Shown here piece by piece: positions 37,481 to 46,960 of a stretch of 64,000 nt of DNA. The stretch's first letter is position 1; every line of letters starts with the position of its first letter. The stretch covers positions 62,001 to 126,000 of the forward strand of contig NC_050728.1 of NCBI RefSeq assembly GCF_014133895.1, read 5' to 3'. Below the pieces are notes generated by a model. That model searched no databases, was not told where the DNA came from, and was given only the letters and a program-made list of their open reading frames with translations. Source of the stretch: Torulaspora globosa. Taxonomy: Eukaryota > Ascomycota > Saccharomycetes > Saccharomycetales > Saccharomycetaceae. Both the position numbers and the translations under genes were made by a program.

Positions 37481-39910
37481 CTAGTGGAATCCCTCAGGCA
37501 ATAAGCCTAGTTTGTTCATTCTTATCTTGACGGCATTCCTGTGACCATCTAGACCTTCAACCTTGGCGACACACATCACGGCCTTGCCGATGTTTTCCAG
37601 ACCCTCTGGGGTAACGATCTGGGAGGTGATGAACTTCTGGAAGGTGGTGGTATTCACGCCGCTGTACTGTCTGGCGTAACCGTAAGTGGGCAGAGTGTGG
37701 TTGGTACCACTAGAGTAGTCGCCGCAGGATTCAGGAGTGTAGGCACCAACAAATATGCTGCCCGCGTTGTCGACTAGCTTAACATAATCTTGGGCATTCG
37801 CAATTTGAAGGATCAAATGCTCAGGAGCGTATTTGTTGGAGATGTGGAATGCCTCCTTGTGGTCCTTGCAATTGATGATGGCACTGTGGGCAATGCACTT
37901 GCGCACGATCTCCACTCTAGGAAGTTTCAAGGCCTGCTCGTGAACAGCATCCTGCACTTGCTTGATCTTTTCCTCGCTTATGTTGACACCAAGCAGGATA
38001 ACTTGTGAGTCAACGCCGTGTTCAGCTTGAGATAGAAGGTCACTTGCGACAAAATCGACATCGGCTTGTTCATCACAGATGACAAGGACCTCGCTCGGGC
38101 CTGCTGGCATGTCAATAGAACACAAAGCCTGTGTGTCATTTTGAACATACATCTTAGCAGCGGTAACAAATTGATTACCTGGACCCAGGATCTTGTCGAC
38201 CTTGGGAACTGATTCAGTACCGTATGCCATGGCAGCAACTGCCTGTGCACCACCAGCCAAAACGATCTTGGAAGCACCTACTTTATCGGCAACATAGACG
38301 ACTTCAGGAGAAACTTTACCGTCAGATTTACGTGGTGGGGAAGCGAAGATAATCTCCTTACAGTTGGCAACCTGTGCTGGGACACCCAACATTAGCGCGG
38401 TACTTGGCAAGATAGCAGTACCACCCGGGATATAAAGCCCGACTTTCTCGATCGGACGAGGGAATCTCGAGCATAGAACACCCGGTTGGGTCTCCACCTC
38501 TAGAACTTCAGTTTGCAACTGAGCAGCGTGAAACTTGCGGACATTTTCAATGGACAGGTCCAGAGATTCTTTCATTTCGTCGGTAAGGCCCTCGAAGTAC
38601 TCCTCAGGGAAAGGAGCGTTCAAAACGGGACTCCTCAGATTAACTCCATCAAATTTCGCTGTGTATTCGATAAGTGCCTTGTCCCCCTTGTTTTTGACAT
38701 TTTCGACTATTGGGTTGACCAGATTCATAATCTCTGAGGTTTTTTGGATTGGTCTCGCCAAAGCTTTCTCAACGCCAACGGTATTTTCTGAGGAGAGAAC
38801 GTTTAGGGAAATTTTTACATTAGATTGATCTTCAGGGGCCTTTGCAACCTCTGCTTCTTTTTTCTGAGTGATGAATTTTGGTTTAGCGTCACCTTTCCGC
38901 CTAGTGACCTTCAAGTGTTTTTTCTGCAAATTTTGTTCAACATCTGCTAAACTGACCCCGTTAGCTACAAGTTTAGTCATGGCGAAGTAGAAAAGATCCG
39001 CTGCCTCCCATGCCAATTCGGATTTACTTTCGGCCTCGGTCAGTTCCTCTGCTTCCTCCTTGATCTTAGCAGTTAAAAGCTCTGGATCAGAAAACAATCT
39101 ACGGGTATATGATCCCTCTGGCGCGTTATCCAGCCTCTCCTTCAGTAGCTTTTCCAACTCAACGAGGCCATGGTTGAATTCTCCGAAACAGGATACAGTA
39201 TCCAAGTGACAGAAATCTGAGGTCTTACCACAGGGCTCAACAACAAATTTCAAAGCATCTCCGTCACAGTCCAACTGAATGGAGATAAGCTTTTGAGTGT
39301 TTCCCGAGGTAAGGCCCTTTTCCCAGATCTCATTGCGGGAACGTGAGTAGTACACGCCGGCCTTCTTTTCAATGGCTACCTTCACCGAAGCTGCAGAAGA
39401 GTACACTAAGCCTAGGCATCTTTCGTTAGCGTCCACCACCAACGTGGTATACAATTTATCTTCACGGTCTGTCTTGATGCTAGAGATCACGGCTTCACTG
39501 AAAGAATCAACTGTAATCTGGTCAACAGGAACAATGTCGTTCAGACGGAAATCTGTCTTGATAGAAAACCTGTTCTTGTACGCAGAATCTTTTAGAACAC
39601 TAAGTCTCTCTTCTGGAATACCAACGTTTTGGCAAAGATGATCAACGTAACTCTGTTGGTCGACGAACAACGTAGAAACACCGTTATTCAGCAAATCAAC
39701 TATCTTTTCATCATCAAATGCGGAAGAATCCTTCAACAAAACAGAGATAAACTTAATTTCCGAGCCGAATTCATCGACAAACTTCTTGATTTGTTCGGCA
39801 TTCAAAACTGAGCTATCAATAAGGGCTTGGTCGGCTAAAGTCAGAAAAGGTTTAGCTGCTATGGCGCTGGAGAAATCTTTGCCATAGAGAGGCAAAACCG
39901 GGAATACCAT
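37481..39910 (-). CDS. HIS4: Trifunctional histidine biosynthesis enzyme His4
   Basis: 809 residues (S. cerevisiae 799). In order: phosphoribosyl-AMP cyclohydrolase (about 150-235; DGDALKFVVEPCGKTSDFCH), phosphoribosyl-ATP pyrophosphohydrolase (about 245-335; KIKEEAEELTEAESKSELAW with the acidic metal ligands) and histidinol dehydrogenase (about 370-805; PGGTAILPSTALMLGVPA, AGPSEVLVICDEQAD, QAEHGVDSQVILL). These carry out the second, third and last steps of histidine synthesis in the cytosol. A perfect Gcn4 site lies 141 bp upstream. Confidence 0.98.
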   Translation of the reverse strand: MVFPVLPLYGKDFSSAIAAKPFLTLADQALIDSSVLNAEQIKKFVDEFGSEIKFISVLLKDSSAFDDEKIVDLLNNGVSTLFVDQQSYVDHLCQNVGIPEERLSVLKDSAYKNRFSIKTDFRLNDIVPVDQITVDSFSEAVISSIKTDREDKLYTTLVVDANERCLGLVYSSAASVKVAIEKKAGVYYSRSRNEIWEKGLTSGNTQKLISIQLDCDGDALKFVVEPCGKTSDFCHLDTVSCFGEFNHGLVELEKLLKERLDNAPEGSYTRRLFSDPELLTAKIKEEAEELTEAESKSELAWEAADLFYFAMTKLVANGVSLADVEQNLQKKHLKVTRRKGDAKPKFITQKKEAEVAKAPEDQSNVKISLNVLSSENTVGVEKALARPIQKTSEIMNLVNPIVENVKNKGDKALIEYTAKFDGVNLRSPVLNAPFPEEYFEGLTDEMKESLDLSIENVRKFHAAQLQTEVLEVETQPGVLCSRFPRPIEKVGLYIPGGTAILPSTALMLGVPAQVANCKEIIFASPPRKSDGKVSPEVVYVADKVGASKIVLAGGAQAVAAMAYGTESVPKVDKILGPGNQFVTAAKMYVQNDTQALCSIDMPAGPSEVLVICDEQADVDFVASDLLSQAEHGVDSQVILLGVNISEEKIKQVQDAVHEQALKLPRVEIVRKCIAHSAIINCKDHKEAFHISNKYAPEHLILQIANAQDYVKLVDNAGSIFVGAYTPESCGDYSSGTNHTLPTYGYARQYSGVNTTTFQKFITSQIVTPEGLENIGKAVMCVAKVEGLDGHRNAVKIRMNKLGLLPEGFH

Positions 39911-40050
39911 GATGGAATTAACTGCAAGTTATTTTTCCACTGCTCTGAGGTCGGAATGTAAGACCAACAGAATAATATGAAGGCTCAATTACCAATATAT
40001 ATATCAATTGAGCTCGTTTGAAAAATCAACTGCTTCTTTCTGTAGTTTCT

Positions 40051-40057
40051 TGACTCA
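40051..40057 (+). promoter_or_regulatory. Gcn4 site of HIS4
   Basis: TGACTCA, the optimal Gcn4 binding site (followed by TC, as in the strongest HIS3 and HIS4 elements), lies 141 bp before the HIS4 ATG. The remaining 39911-40253 spacer shows AT-rich tracts (atatatatatcaat, 40003-40012) and no gene. Confidence 0.8.
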
Positions 40058-40253
40058 TCATCGTGGTGTGGAAAAAATCACCCAAGTAAGACCTGTCATT
40101 TAGTACGTTTGCAGCACAGGCCTTAGTAGGATGTGAATCACCTCGTTCCAGCTGCTTAATGGCCTCTACACTTGCAATGCAGCGCTGAGAATTTGCCGTA
40201 TCTTCCTAACTGCCGGGCTATGGCTTGGTCCTCTTTCCGAGCTGAGGCGAAAG

Positions 40254-41687
40254 CTAGAAAAGAAGCTGATCGTTCGACGGCGAGCGCAGGTCCTCTTGCC
40301 TTTCGGAGGCCAGTGGAAGTTCGTTGGGACACTCGATGCTCTGGTGGCCATCTCTCTCACATAACGCGCACCATGCTTCTTTGCCGGCTGCGGCTTCTAT
40401 CTTTGTCTTGGATCTTGAAAGCGCTAAGGAATCGACAGTGTCCGAGCGGTAATTGTGAATATTTGTGTCATCTCGATAAGTCGGCGATCTCATATGTCTC
40501 TGCTGTTGCAAAAGGTCCTCCAGTTGCGCAATCTTCACATTGGCGTTGTAAAGCTTTTGTTGAAGCATCTGCGTATCCGCATCCACGTTAGCATGGCTAT
40601 TACCTTGAGCCCTAAGATACTCGCCGCTCAAGGAGCTGTACTCTTTGCTCAGAGATTCGTTCTGCAGTTTCAACTGTTCTTTTTCCTTAAGCCATTTCGT
40701 CTGAGCCGCCTCCAAAAAGTTAACTCTCTCCATCAGCTCGCTGATTGTCTTTCTAAGCTGCGGCACTGATTCGGAACCATTATTTTGGCTCGTTTGAGCC
40801 ATTATTACTCTCTCTTCGTTAGCTTTGATTTCTTCATGCAGCTCCTCTACCACCGCCAACAGTTGTTCATGTTCGGTTTCGAAAAACTGTTTTTGTTTCT
40901 GTTGTTGTTCCTGTTCTATCTTCAGTCGACGCCGCAGTGTGTCCATTTCTTTCTCCATTTCTCGCAGACTAGATTCGTAGTGATCAATGGTGGGTTGAAT
41001 ATCCTCCAGTACCATTCTTTGATCGTCCAGCAATCTCTTGAACTGTAGAATTTCTCTATCCTGTCTCTCGATCTTGTGTTGATATTCTTTTAGAAGGTGG
41101 GACGATGGATCTCCTGAGCCTGTTCGACGACCGGGCACTGACGAAGGAGGAACCATGTCAAGATCCCGCTCATGATCAACGTTCTCTTCCAAGTCTGGGA
41201 TGTTCCCATTCCTCGTCGCAGTTCGTTGCTTCGGCAACCCGGACTGACTGCCGTTCTCTAGAACGCTGTTGCCAGACATTCCCCTGACTGGAGTCGGGGA
41301 CAGCGGGTCAGACGAGATCTGCCGTCTGACAACCGTGCTTTCCGTGCTCTCTGAGCTGCTCACTCGATTCCACACGCGCGTAGCAGAATCGAACGTCAAA
41401 TCTGGTGCCATAGTACTTCGTCGGGACGCCGTTGGTTGTCCCGGCTGTGCAGAATCTAGTAGCGAAGCTATCTTTTGCAGCTGAATGAATAGCCCGCTTT
41501 GCGGATACTCAGTATTGAAATATCGCTTGCTCCTGAAACTACCATCATTCTTGCCAATGTTAGCCAACAAATCAACACCGACATATATCCCAGGTTTCGT
41601 ATCGACCGGTCCTATGTATTTCAGCTGTCCTCGGCCAACGTTCGGGATGTGAACGAAACAGCCTATTTTGTCCTGGTATCTATTCAT
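40254..41687 (-). CDS. BIK1: Bik1, CLIP-170 family microtubule plus-end protein
   Basis: 477 residues (S. cerevisiae 440). CAP-Gly domain at 1-70 with VGVDLLANIGKNDGSF (the GKNDG groove that binds EEY/F tails). A Ser-rich linker is followed by a coiled coil at about 200-410 (KIERQDREILQFKRLLDDQ and on) and a C-terminal zinc knuckle (CALCERDGHQSIECP). Bik1 tracks microtubule plus ends and works in spindle positioning and nuclear fusion. The downstream neighbour RNQ1 is divergent. Order HIS4-BIK1-RNQ1-FUS1 is that of chromosome III. Confidence 0.95.
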   Translation of the reverse strand: MNRYQDKIGCFVHIPNVGRGQLKYIGPVDTKPGIYVGVDLLANIGKNDGSFRSKRYFNTEYPQSGLFIQLQKIASLLDSAQPGQPTASRRSTMAPDLTFDSATRVWNRVSSSESTESTVVRRQISSDPLSPTPVRGMSGNSVLENGSQSGLPKQRTATRNGNIPDLEENVDHERDLDMVPPSSVPGRRTGSGDPSSHLLKEYQHKIERQDREILQFKRLLDDQRMVLEDIQPTIDHYESSLREMEKEMDTLRRRLKIEQEQQQKQKQFFETEHEQLLAVVEELHEEIKANEERVIMAQTSQNNGSESVPQLRKTISELMERVNFLEAAQTKWLKEKEQLKLQNESLSKEYSSLSGEYLRAQGNSHANVDADTQMLQQKLYNANVKIAQLEDLLQQQRHMRSPTYRDDTNIHNYRSDTVDSLALSRSKTKIEAAAGKEAWCALCERDGHQSIECPNELPLASERQEDLRSPSNDQLLF

Positions 41688-41951
41688 AGCCTACACGCCC
41701 TAGAGCGCTCAAATAACCCAGCAGCAATGCAATTGAGCCCTTCCAATCGTCGTTCTAGCAAGAATCTTGGTCTTACTACTCATCTTTCATCATAAGTAAG
41801 CTTCCTTTAACAGGGTTACCCGCTTCAAGATGCGAGGCGAGGCTGTAACAGTTAGCTAGTATCCTGTACTTAAGGGACTTCAGATTCGCCATTGAAGATC
41901 TACAGTTTCAACCATCTTCCTGAAGTCATTTGGACACTAGCAGTTACGACG

Positions 41952-43253
41952 ATGGACGTCGATAGGCTAATTACAGAGGCTGAAAGGTGTTTCAATGATA
42001 GTAACCATGATGATGCGGTTGCTAAGTTGACTACGGCTGCAAGAAGTGATCCTACTGAAGAGCAGCAGTCTTATATTGAGTCTTTGATTCATCGGATCTC
42101 CGAGCACGTTGTTCAGAACGGGAACGAGGGTGAGGGTGAACGTGGGATCGGTAGCAGTTTGATGAACACAATGATGTCCAATAATAACGGATCTTCCCAG
42201 TCGCAATTAGGGAAACTGGCGCTGCTTTCTACAATTCTCGGCAGCAGCAAGAACTCTAACGGCTTCAATCTGCAGTCTGTTGTTTCTTTGCTTGGGAGTG
42301 GCAAGAACAACCAGCAGCCGAATCAAGGGTCCATGGGTAGCTCCGGTCTTGCTTCCTTGGCTGCCCAGTTCTTTGGATCGAGCTCGCGGCCCCAACAGCA
42401 GCAGCAATCTCACCAGTCAGGATCCTTTTCAACTCTTGCCTCTATGGCCTCGTCTTATATGGGCAATTCCGGCTCTCAGGGAAGACCTCAGCAGCAATAT
42501 CAGAGCGACTATAATCCTTCGGGGACTCAAGGTGGCCAGGGATACGGTGGCTACAGCGAAGGGCACGGTCGCCCTCAGTCGCAAGGCTACCAAAACAATC
42601 AAAGCCAAGGCGGTTCCGGAACATTTTCGACTTTGGCCTCTATGGCTGGGTCATATTTAAGTGGGTCCCAGAAGCCTCAGGGACAGCACCAAGGGAACCA
42701 AGGATATCAGCATAATCAAAGCGGCAGTCAAGGCTATCAAAACAACCAAGGCTATCAAAATAACCAAGGTTACCAAGGAGGCCAGGGCTACCAAGGAGGC
42801 CAGGGCTACCAAGGAGGTCAGGGCTATCAAGGAGGTCAGGGCTACCAAGGAGGTCAGGACTATCAAGGAGGTCAGGGCTATCAAGGAGGTCAGGGCTATC
42901 AAGGAGGTCAGGGCTATCAAGGAGGTCAGGGCTATCAAGGAGGCCAGGGCTATCAAAACAACCAAGGTTACCCAGGAGGTCAGAACTCTCAAGGAGGCCA
43001 AGGTTATCACGGAGGTCAAGGCTATCAAGGAGGCCAAGGTTATCAAAGTGACAACCAGTCACAAAATGATGGACAGTCTAAAATGTCTGGTTTCATGTCA
43101 ATGGCTGGGTCACTACTAGGTCAAGATAAACCCCAGAGTAACTCGAATTACCAAGGCGGTCCATCACCTCAAGGTAGACCATCTCACGGTGGCGAGCAAC
43201 AAGGCGGTGGTAATTTCCAGTTCTCTGGTAACTTCGTCCCTAATAGATACTGA
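41952..43253 (+). CDS. RNQ1: Rnq1, Q/N-rich prion-like protein
   Basis: 433 residues from ATG 41952: MDVDRLITEAERCFNDSNHD aligns with the known Rnq1 start, so I reject the upstream TTG at 41892. The N-terminal helical domain (1-150; SQSQLGKLALLSTIL) binds the Hsp40 Sis1 in S. cerevisiae. Then come repeated FSTLASMASSYMG-type modules separated by Gln/Gly/Ser/Tyr/Asn-rich prion-like sequence, and the conserved end NFQFSGNF...NRY. The second half is dominated by GGQGYQ hexapeptides. S. cerevisiae Rnq1 (405 residues) forms [PIN+]. Whether this Gly/Tyr-rich version forms a prion cannot be told from sequence. Confidence 0.93.
   Translation: MDVDRLITEAERCFNDSNHDDAVAKLTTAARSDPTEEQQSYIESLIHRISEHVVQNGNEGEGERGIGSSLMNTMMSNNNGSSQSQLGKLALLSTILGSSKNSNGFNLQSVVSLLGSGKNNQQPNQGSMGSSGLASLAAQFFGSSSRPQQQQQSHQSGSFSTLASMASSYMGNSGSQGRPQQQYQSDYNPSGTQGGQGYGGYSEGHGRPQSQGYQNNQSQGGSGTFSTLASMAGSYLSGSQKPQGQHQGNQGYQHNQSGSQGYQNNQGYQNNQGYQGGQGYQGGQGYQGGQGYQGGQGYQGGQDYQGGQGYQGGQGYQGGQGYQGGQGYQGGQGYQNNQGYPGGQNSQGGQGYHGGQGYQGGQGYQSDNQSQNDGQSKMSGFMSMAGSLLGQDKPQSNSNYQGGPSPQGRPSHGGEQQGGGNFQFSGNFVPNRY
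42766..42957 (+). repeat. 18-bp tandem repeat in RNQ1 (GGQGYQ units)
   Basis: About ten copies of ggaggtcagggctatcaa, each giving Gly-Gly-Gln-Gly-Tyr-Gln, with synonymous changes (ggc/ggt, tac/tat) and one aspartate variant. Looser copies continue to about 43050. Such repeats commonly vary in copy number between strains. Confidence 0.9.
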
Positions 43254-43378
43254 GTTACATATTCGCTAACGCAGTGTTTATTTCCTTGTCCTTATATCAA
43301 TAAGTAGTATACTACAACTGTAAAATGAGAGAAGGGATAGTGAACAGATTATTCCTTAAGGTTAAGTGTAGCCATTGT

Positions 43379-44530
43379 TTACTCCGGTATCAAAGGCAAA
43401 ACATTCGTTCTGAATAGTTGGAAAGTATCGACAGAATTGCCAACGTACACGTTACCAGCGGGCGTGTACTCACACAATAAGTACAACCCGTTGTTTGCAG
43501 GACACTCAATGGCTGCACAACCAACTTCAGTCGTAGAGGCCCATACCAGCTGGGTGAAGTGGCCAACGTCATAACCGTCATGAACAATACCGGTGACGTT
43601 GTTGAAATCATAATATCTAATTTCATTGTACCAAAAGTCCACTAACGCAGTTGCACTAGAGTAAGTACCGAAGGCGATGTTCTCACCCTGGTTATTCCTA
43701 GTAGAAGAATGCAATAAGTTACCTGAGCAGGGATCGTAGTTTGTACCCTTCAGAGAGTTTGCATAGTTATAAGCCCAAGCGGAAAGATCGTCACTCCAAG
43801 TCAATGGCGGGGTGTTTATATGTAGAGCTCTCTTGGCATTGTGCTCAGCCAACACGAGATTAGCCGTGGCACTATCTAGCGTGGTTGGCTGAGCAGTGGA
43901 GCTAGAGCTGCTTGGCGTTTCGCTTGAGATCTCACTGGGAGCGGCAGCGCTGGTGACCTGTGAACTTGAGGTGGCCTGCTGGGAGGAGTCCCAGGATGAG
44001 CTTGGTGTGGCCTGCTGGGAGGAGTCCCAGGATGAACTTGAGAGAGAACCGGTGCTTGAAGCCTGATCGGTAGCGGAGGAGTCGGAAGTGGACGCTTCGG
44101 ACATTGAGTCAGCGCTGCTGGATGCAGCTTGCGAGGAGTCAGTCGAGACGATTTCCACGTAGCTCGAGGAACTGTAAGGACTTCTCACGTCGACGCTGGT
44201 AGAGTTCGAGTAGCGGAACGACGAGCTGCCGGTAGGAGACCCGATCGAAGATCTGCCAGAGGAAGTCGACGAAATCCCAGGAACAGAGCTTGTCACAACG
44301 GGACCCGTGATCTCCGGGCGCCCCGACGAGCTTGGCGACGATGAACTCTTCAAAGAAGGGGAACTGATTGGTGTCGAACTGATCTCTGCAGAGGTCGAGA
44401 TTCCCGATTTGAAAAAGGTTTGCGCCGTAACAGTGGCAGTAAAGTCTTCCCAGACAGTGGTTTGTGCAGCAGCACTAGAAACAGCGGCCAGCAGCGACAG
44501 CGAAACTGCAATAGACTTCATTGCAGGCAT
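43379..44530 (-). CDS. PRY-type secreted CAP-superfamily protein
   Basis: 383 residues from ATG 44530; a second ATG (44521, MKSIAVSLSLLAAVSSAAAQ) gives a cleaner signal peptide. A long Ser/Thr-rich spacer (about 25-215, with tandem SWDSSQQATPSS) leads to the CAP domain at about 225-370: LAEHNAKRALHINTPPLTWS, GENIAFGT, GHFTQLVW (CAP1) and YLLCEYTPAGN (CAP2). Yeast Pry proteins bind and export sterols and fatty acids. In S. cerevisiae no PRY gene lies between RNQ1 and FUS1, so this is a lineage-specific insertion or a loss elsewhere; I cannot say which PRY it matches. Confidence 0.88.
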   Translation of the reverse strand: MPAMKSIAVSLSLLAAVSSAAAQTTVWEDFTATVTAQTFFKSGISTSAEISSTPISSPSLKSSSSPSSSGRPEITGPVVTSSVPGISSTSSGRSSIGSPTGSSSFRYSNSTSVDVRSPYSSSSYVEIVSTDSSQAASSSADSMSEASTSDSSATDQASSTGSLSSSSWDSSQQATPSSSWDSSQQATSSSQVTSAAAPSEISSETPSSSSSTAQPTTLDSATANLVLAEHNAKRALHINTPPLTWSDDLSAWAYNYANSLKGTNYDPCSGNLLHSSTRNNQGENIAFGTYSSATALVDFWYNEIRYYDFNNVTGIVHDGYDVGHFTQLVWASTTEVGCAAIECPANNGLYLLCEYTPAGNVYVGNSVDTFQLFRTNVLPLIPE

Positions 44531-45340
44531 TTTTTCTCCAAGATTTGAGCTTCAGTTTCTCACACTGCCAGTAAACCCCCCCGTCAAATGTTTCACGTTA
44601 AATTCCCATATCTTAAACGCCATATATACACTTTTTTCCCACAAACCCACAACCAAGCACGATTTAGCTCCACATGGCTTGTGTAAACAGCACAATCTCA
44701 CCACTCCAATCAAGAAAGCCAAAGTAGCAGGGAGCAAACAATAGAATCTCTCTAACAGTTAACCAAAAACCTCCTTCATAAACCATACGCTACAACCAGT
44801 TGTCATCCCAATTAACCTTACCGATTGCCTTGATGCTTGTTTAGGATTTAGACTTTCGTATATTTCTCCTAATCCGGCTAATCTCCGTTTGGGTATTTCC
44901 CAAACCGGAAACTCCTCCCATCAGGCAAGCGCATCTTGAACCCGCATCCCTTTCAGGAAAACCCAGCAAGTCAAAATCTGAGATCCTCGGCAAAATTGCA
45001 TCGTCGGCCTGTAGAGTGCGAGCGCTCATGCCCCTGATATGCCGATCGCTGGATGTTACCACGGTTGCGCCGTGCCCGCACGGCGCTGTGCGCAACCTTA
45101 ACAACCTCGCCCACACAAAGCGCGCGATTAGTTACGGAGTGTCGTATTTCCCGAATTGAATGCAGGTCTCCTTGAAACCTGCTACTTTCGTGTTGGCAAA
45201 TTCAACAAAAATCGCTGTCGACCTTCTGGGACACTCTCCTGGCATCTGAAGGGGTGAGATGGCGGTCTTGATCGCTGAAAGCACACCATGAGTTGGAATC
45301 GAAGAAGCGTAAGCTTGTGTCACGTGACTTGAATCTTGGA
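44531..45340. other. Intergenic region PRY-FUS1, no gene seen
   Basis: About 810 bp. A gtaaacccccccg C-run (44571-44583), TCACGTGA at 45320-45327 (a Cbf1-type E-box) and only short chance frames. No tRNA, centromere elements or LTR pattern found. Confidence 0.4.
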
Positions 45341-45367
45341 CGTTTCATATAGAGGGTAGATGAAACA
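45341..45367 (+). promoter_or_regulatory. Pheromone response elements of FUS1
   Basis: TGAAACA at 45361-45367 is a perfect Ste12 site, and CGTTTCA at 45341-45347 is an inverted 6-of-7 match, 14 bp apart, about 105-130 bp before the FUS1 ATG. A weaker TGAAACC is near 45171. FUS1 is the classic pheromone-induced gene in S. cerevisiae. Confidence 0.65.
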
Positions 45368-45471
45368 TAGTGTAGCAGTGCTGGGGAGTATTTAAGCCTA
45401 GCTCGGTGATGTGGTGCGGTGTGGGCCAGTAGTGCTGGGCTAATGAGTGGTGGTAATATTTGGTGTCTTTC

Positions 45472-46926
45472 ATGACCACTTTGATCGCGACCACTGTGAC
45501 GTTATACCCGTCGCCGGCGAGCTCGAGCCTTAACAGCTCGCTGGCCAGCCCGTCGAGGGCTCCCACTACTGTAACTCATCTGGTAACTAGAACGTTGGCG
45601 TCTGACGAGCCGACAGGCGTTCCGCTGGGGACTTTTGACTCGAACGCGACGTCGGCGTCTGGACTCACGATCGGCCTTGCGATAGGGCTGCCTGTGGGGC
45701 TGTTCTGCCTTGGGCTCCTGGTGTTTCTGTTCTACTTCTATTGGAGAGGCAGTGTCCTGGAGTCGAGTGCTGTTGCGAGCGGGTCCCGAGAGGCGGAGAA
45801 TCACATGAATGAGAAGAGCTGGCTGCCAAATCTGATATATGGCGGCAGGGATGCCGACGACAATTCCAGCTATCTGAACGTCAAGCGTCTGCCTTCCGTG
45901 TCGTCCAAGATACAGTACAGGATCTCGCGAGCTGCGCCGCAGCATATCTTGACTCCGAAGGCGCCCTTGTGTCGAGAGTCGCACGGTGATCCGCTGGCGG
46001 TGAACGACGAGGTCGATACTTTCCTCTACTCGCGGCCCCCCAACATCTACCACATCGATTCGAAGATGCCCTCTACGAACAATCTTGCGAATGGAAGCAA
46101 GGTGTCGGTCAATGGTCCGCATTCCATATCCTCCTCGACTGGAGAGGTCAACCCATTGCGAAGAGCATCGCGGAAGTGGAGCTACCAGTCTCCCTTGTCC
46201 AGATGGTTTCTCAGGAGTTCGACGTATTTGCAAGATGGTCTGACACTTCCGATGTCCATAAAGACGCCAACTGTGCAACTAAAGCAGCTGAAAATCCTCT
46301 CTCGGATCAACAAAGAGTATGCCAACTCTTGGCAATTCGTCGACGATGAAAAGTCTCCAATACTCGATAGGATGGACGATTGCTCTGACGAGCAGGGCAG
46401 CCTCCCTTCGGCTATGGACGGGGACGGCTGTGCTATTCAGAAGCCTTCTTCAGGGATTTACGGCACGATTGATCCGCAAACATTCGAAGTACGAGACGAA
46501 GCGATGGGAGGCGACAGGTCTCTGAAGCTGGGCCCCGCGCCGAGTAATATCGAGAAAGGCGGGAAGAACCGGCGACAGAGAAGGCAAAGCCGCCTCAGGC
46601 AGCATCTGCAGCAAATTTCAAATGTGAAGCCCCTGCCGGTTATCCCGAAAAGCACGTCCGGATCCCATGGCAGGTTCCAGATCGGTCGTGTGTATAAAGT
46701 GGTTCAAGAGTACAAAGCAAGGCTTACGGACGAAATCTGTATCGAGGCTGGTGAATTTGTAAAGATGCTGGCGACTCACACCGACGGCTGGTGTCTCGTT
46801 GAAAAGTGCACAAAAGACGGAGTCACGGAATCTATCTGCGAAGACAGGAAGGATATAAACGACAAAAGTTACTTAAATGATGACAGGGGCATAATACCTG
46901 GCGACTGCTTGCAGCAAGCCAAATAA
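45472..46926 (+). CDS. FUS1: Fus1, cell-fusion membrane protein with SH3 domain
   Basis: 484 residues from ATG 45472 (MTTLIATTVTLYPSP; the frame is open from a TTG at 45460). A short Ser/Thr-rich outer part (no cleaved signal, as in S. cerevisiae) is followed by one transmembrane segment at about 70-92 (GLTIGLAIGLPVGLFCLGLL), a long cytoplasmic linker, and an SH3 domain at about 405-480 (VYKVVQEYKARLTDEICIEA; DDRGIIPGDCL). Fus1 localises to the mating projection and is needed for fusion. S. cerevisiae Fus1 (YCL027W) has 512 residues. Pheromone elements lie upstream. Confidence 0.93.
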   Translation: MTTLIATTVTLYPSPASSSLNSSLASPSRAPTTVTHLVTRTLASDEPTGVPLGTFDSNATSASGLTIGLAIGLPVGLFCLGLLVFLFYFYWRGSVLESSAVASGSREAENHMNEKSWLPNLIYGGRDADDNSSYLNVKRLPSVSSKIQYRISRAAPQHILTPKAPLCRESHGDPLAVNDEVDTFLYSRPPNIYHIDSKMPSTNNLANGSKVSVNGPHSISSSTGEVNPLRRASRKWSYQSPLSRWFLRSSTYLQDGLTLPMSIKTPTVQLKQLKILSRINKEYANSWQFVDDEKSPILDRMDDCSDEQGSLPSAMDGDGCAIQKPSSGIYGTIDPQTFEVRDEAMGGDRSLKLGPAPSNIEKGGKNRRQRRQSRLRQHLQQISNVKPLPVIPKSTSGSHGRFQIGRVYKVVQEYKARLTDEICIEAGEFVKMLATHTDGWCLVEKCTKDGVTESICEDRKDINDKSYLNDDRGIIPGDCLQQAK

Positions 46927-46960
46927 TATAGGGAAATGAACTCAGAGACAACTCGCACGT

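Noticed and set aside
41892..41951. 20-residue N-terminal extension of RNQ1
   Set aside because: Starts with TTG; the ATG at 41952 matches the known Rnq1 N-terminus.
42640..43062. Long repetitive frames on both strands
   Set aside because: By-products of the 18-bp repeat in RNQ1, whose length is a multiple of three and so keeps every frame open.
44531..45471. Centromere or replication origin
   Set aside because: No CDEI-CDEII-CDEIII arrangement and no long AT-rich element or clear ARS consensus match.
45502..46278. 258-codon minus-strand frame
   Set aside because: Lies wholly antisense to FUS1, is arginine-rich from reversed codons, and has no recognisable domain.
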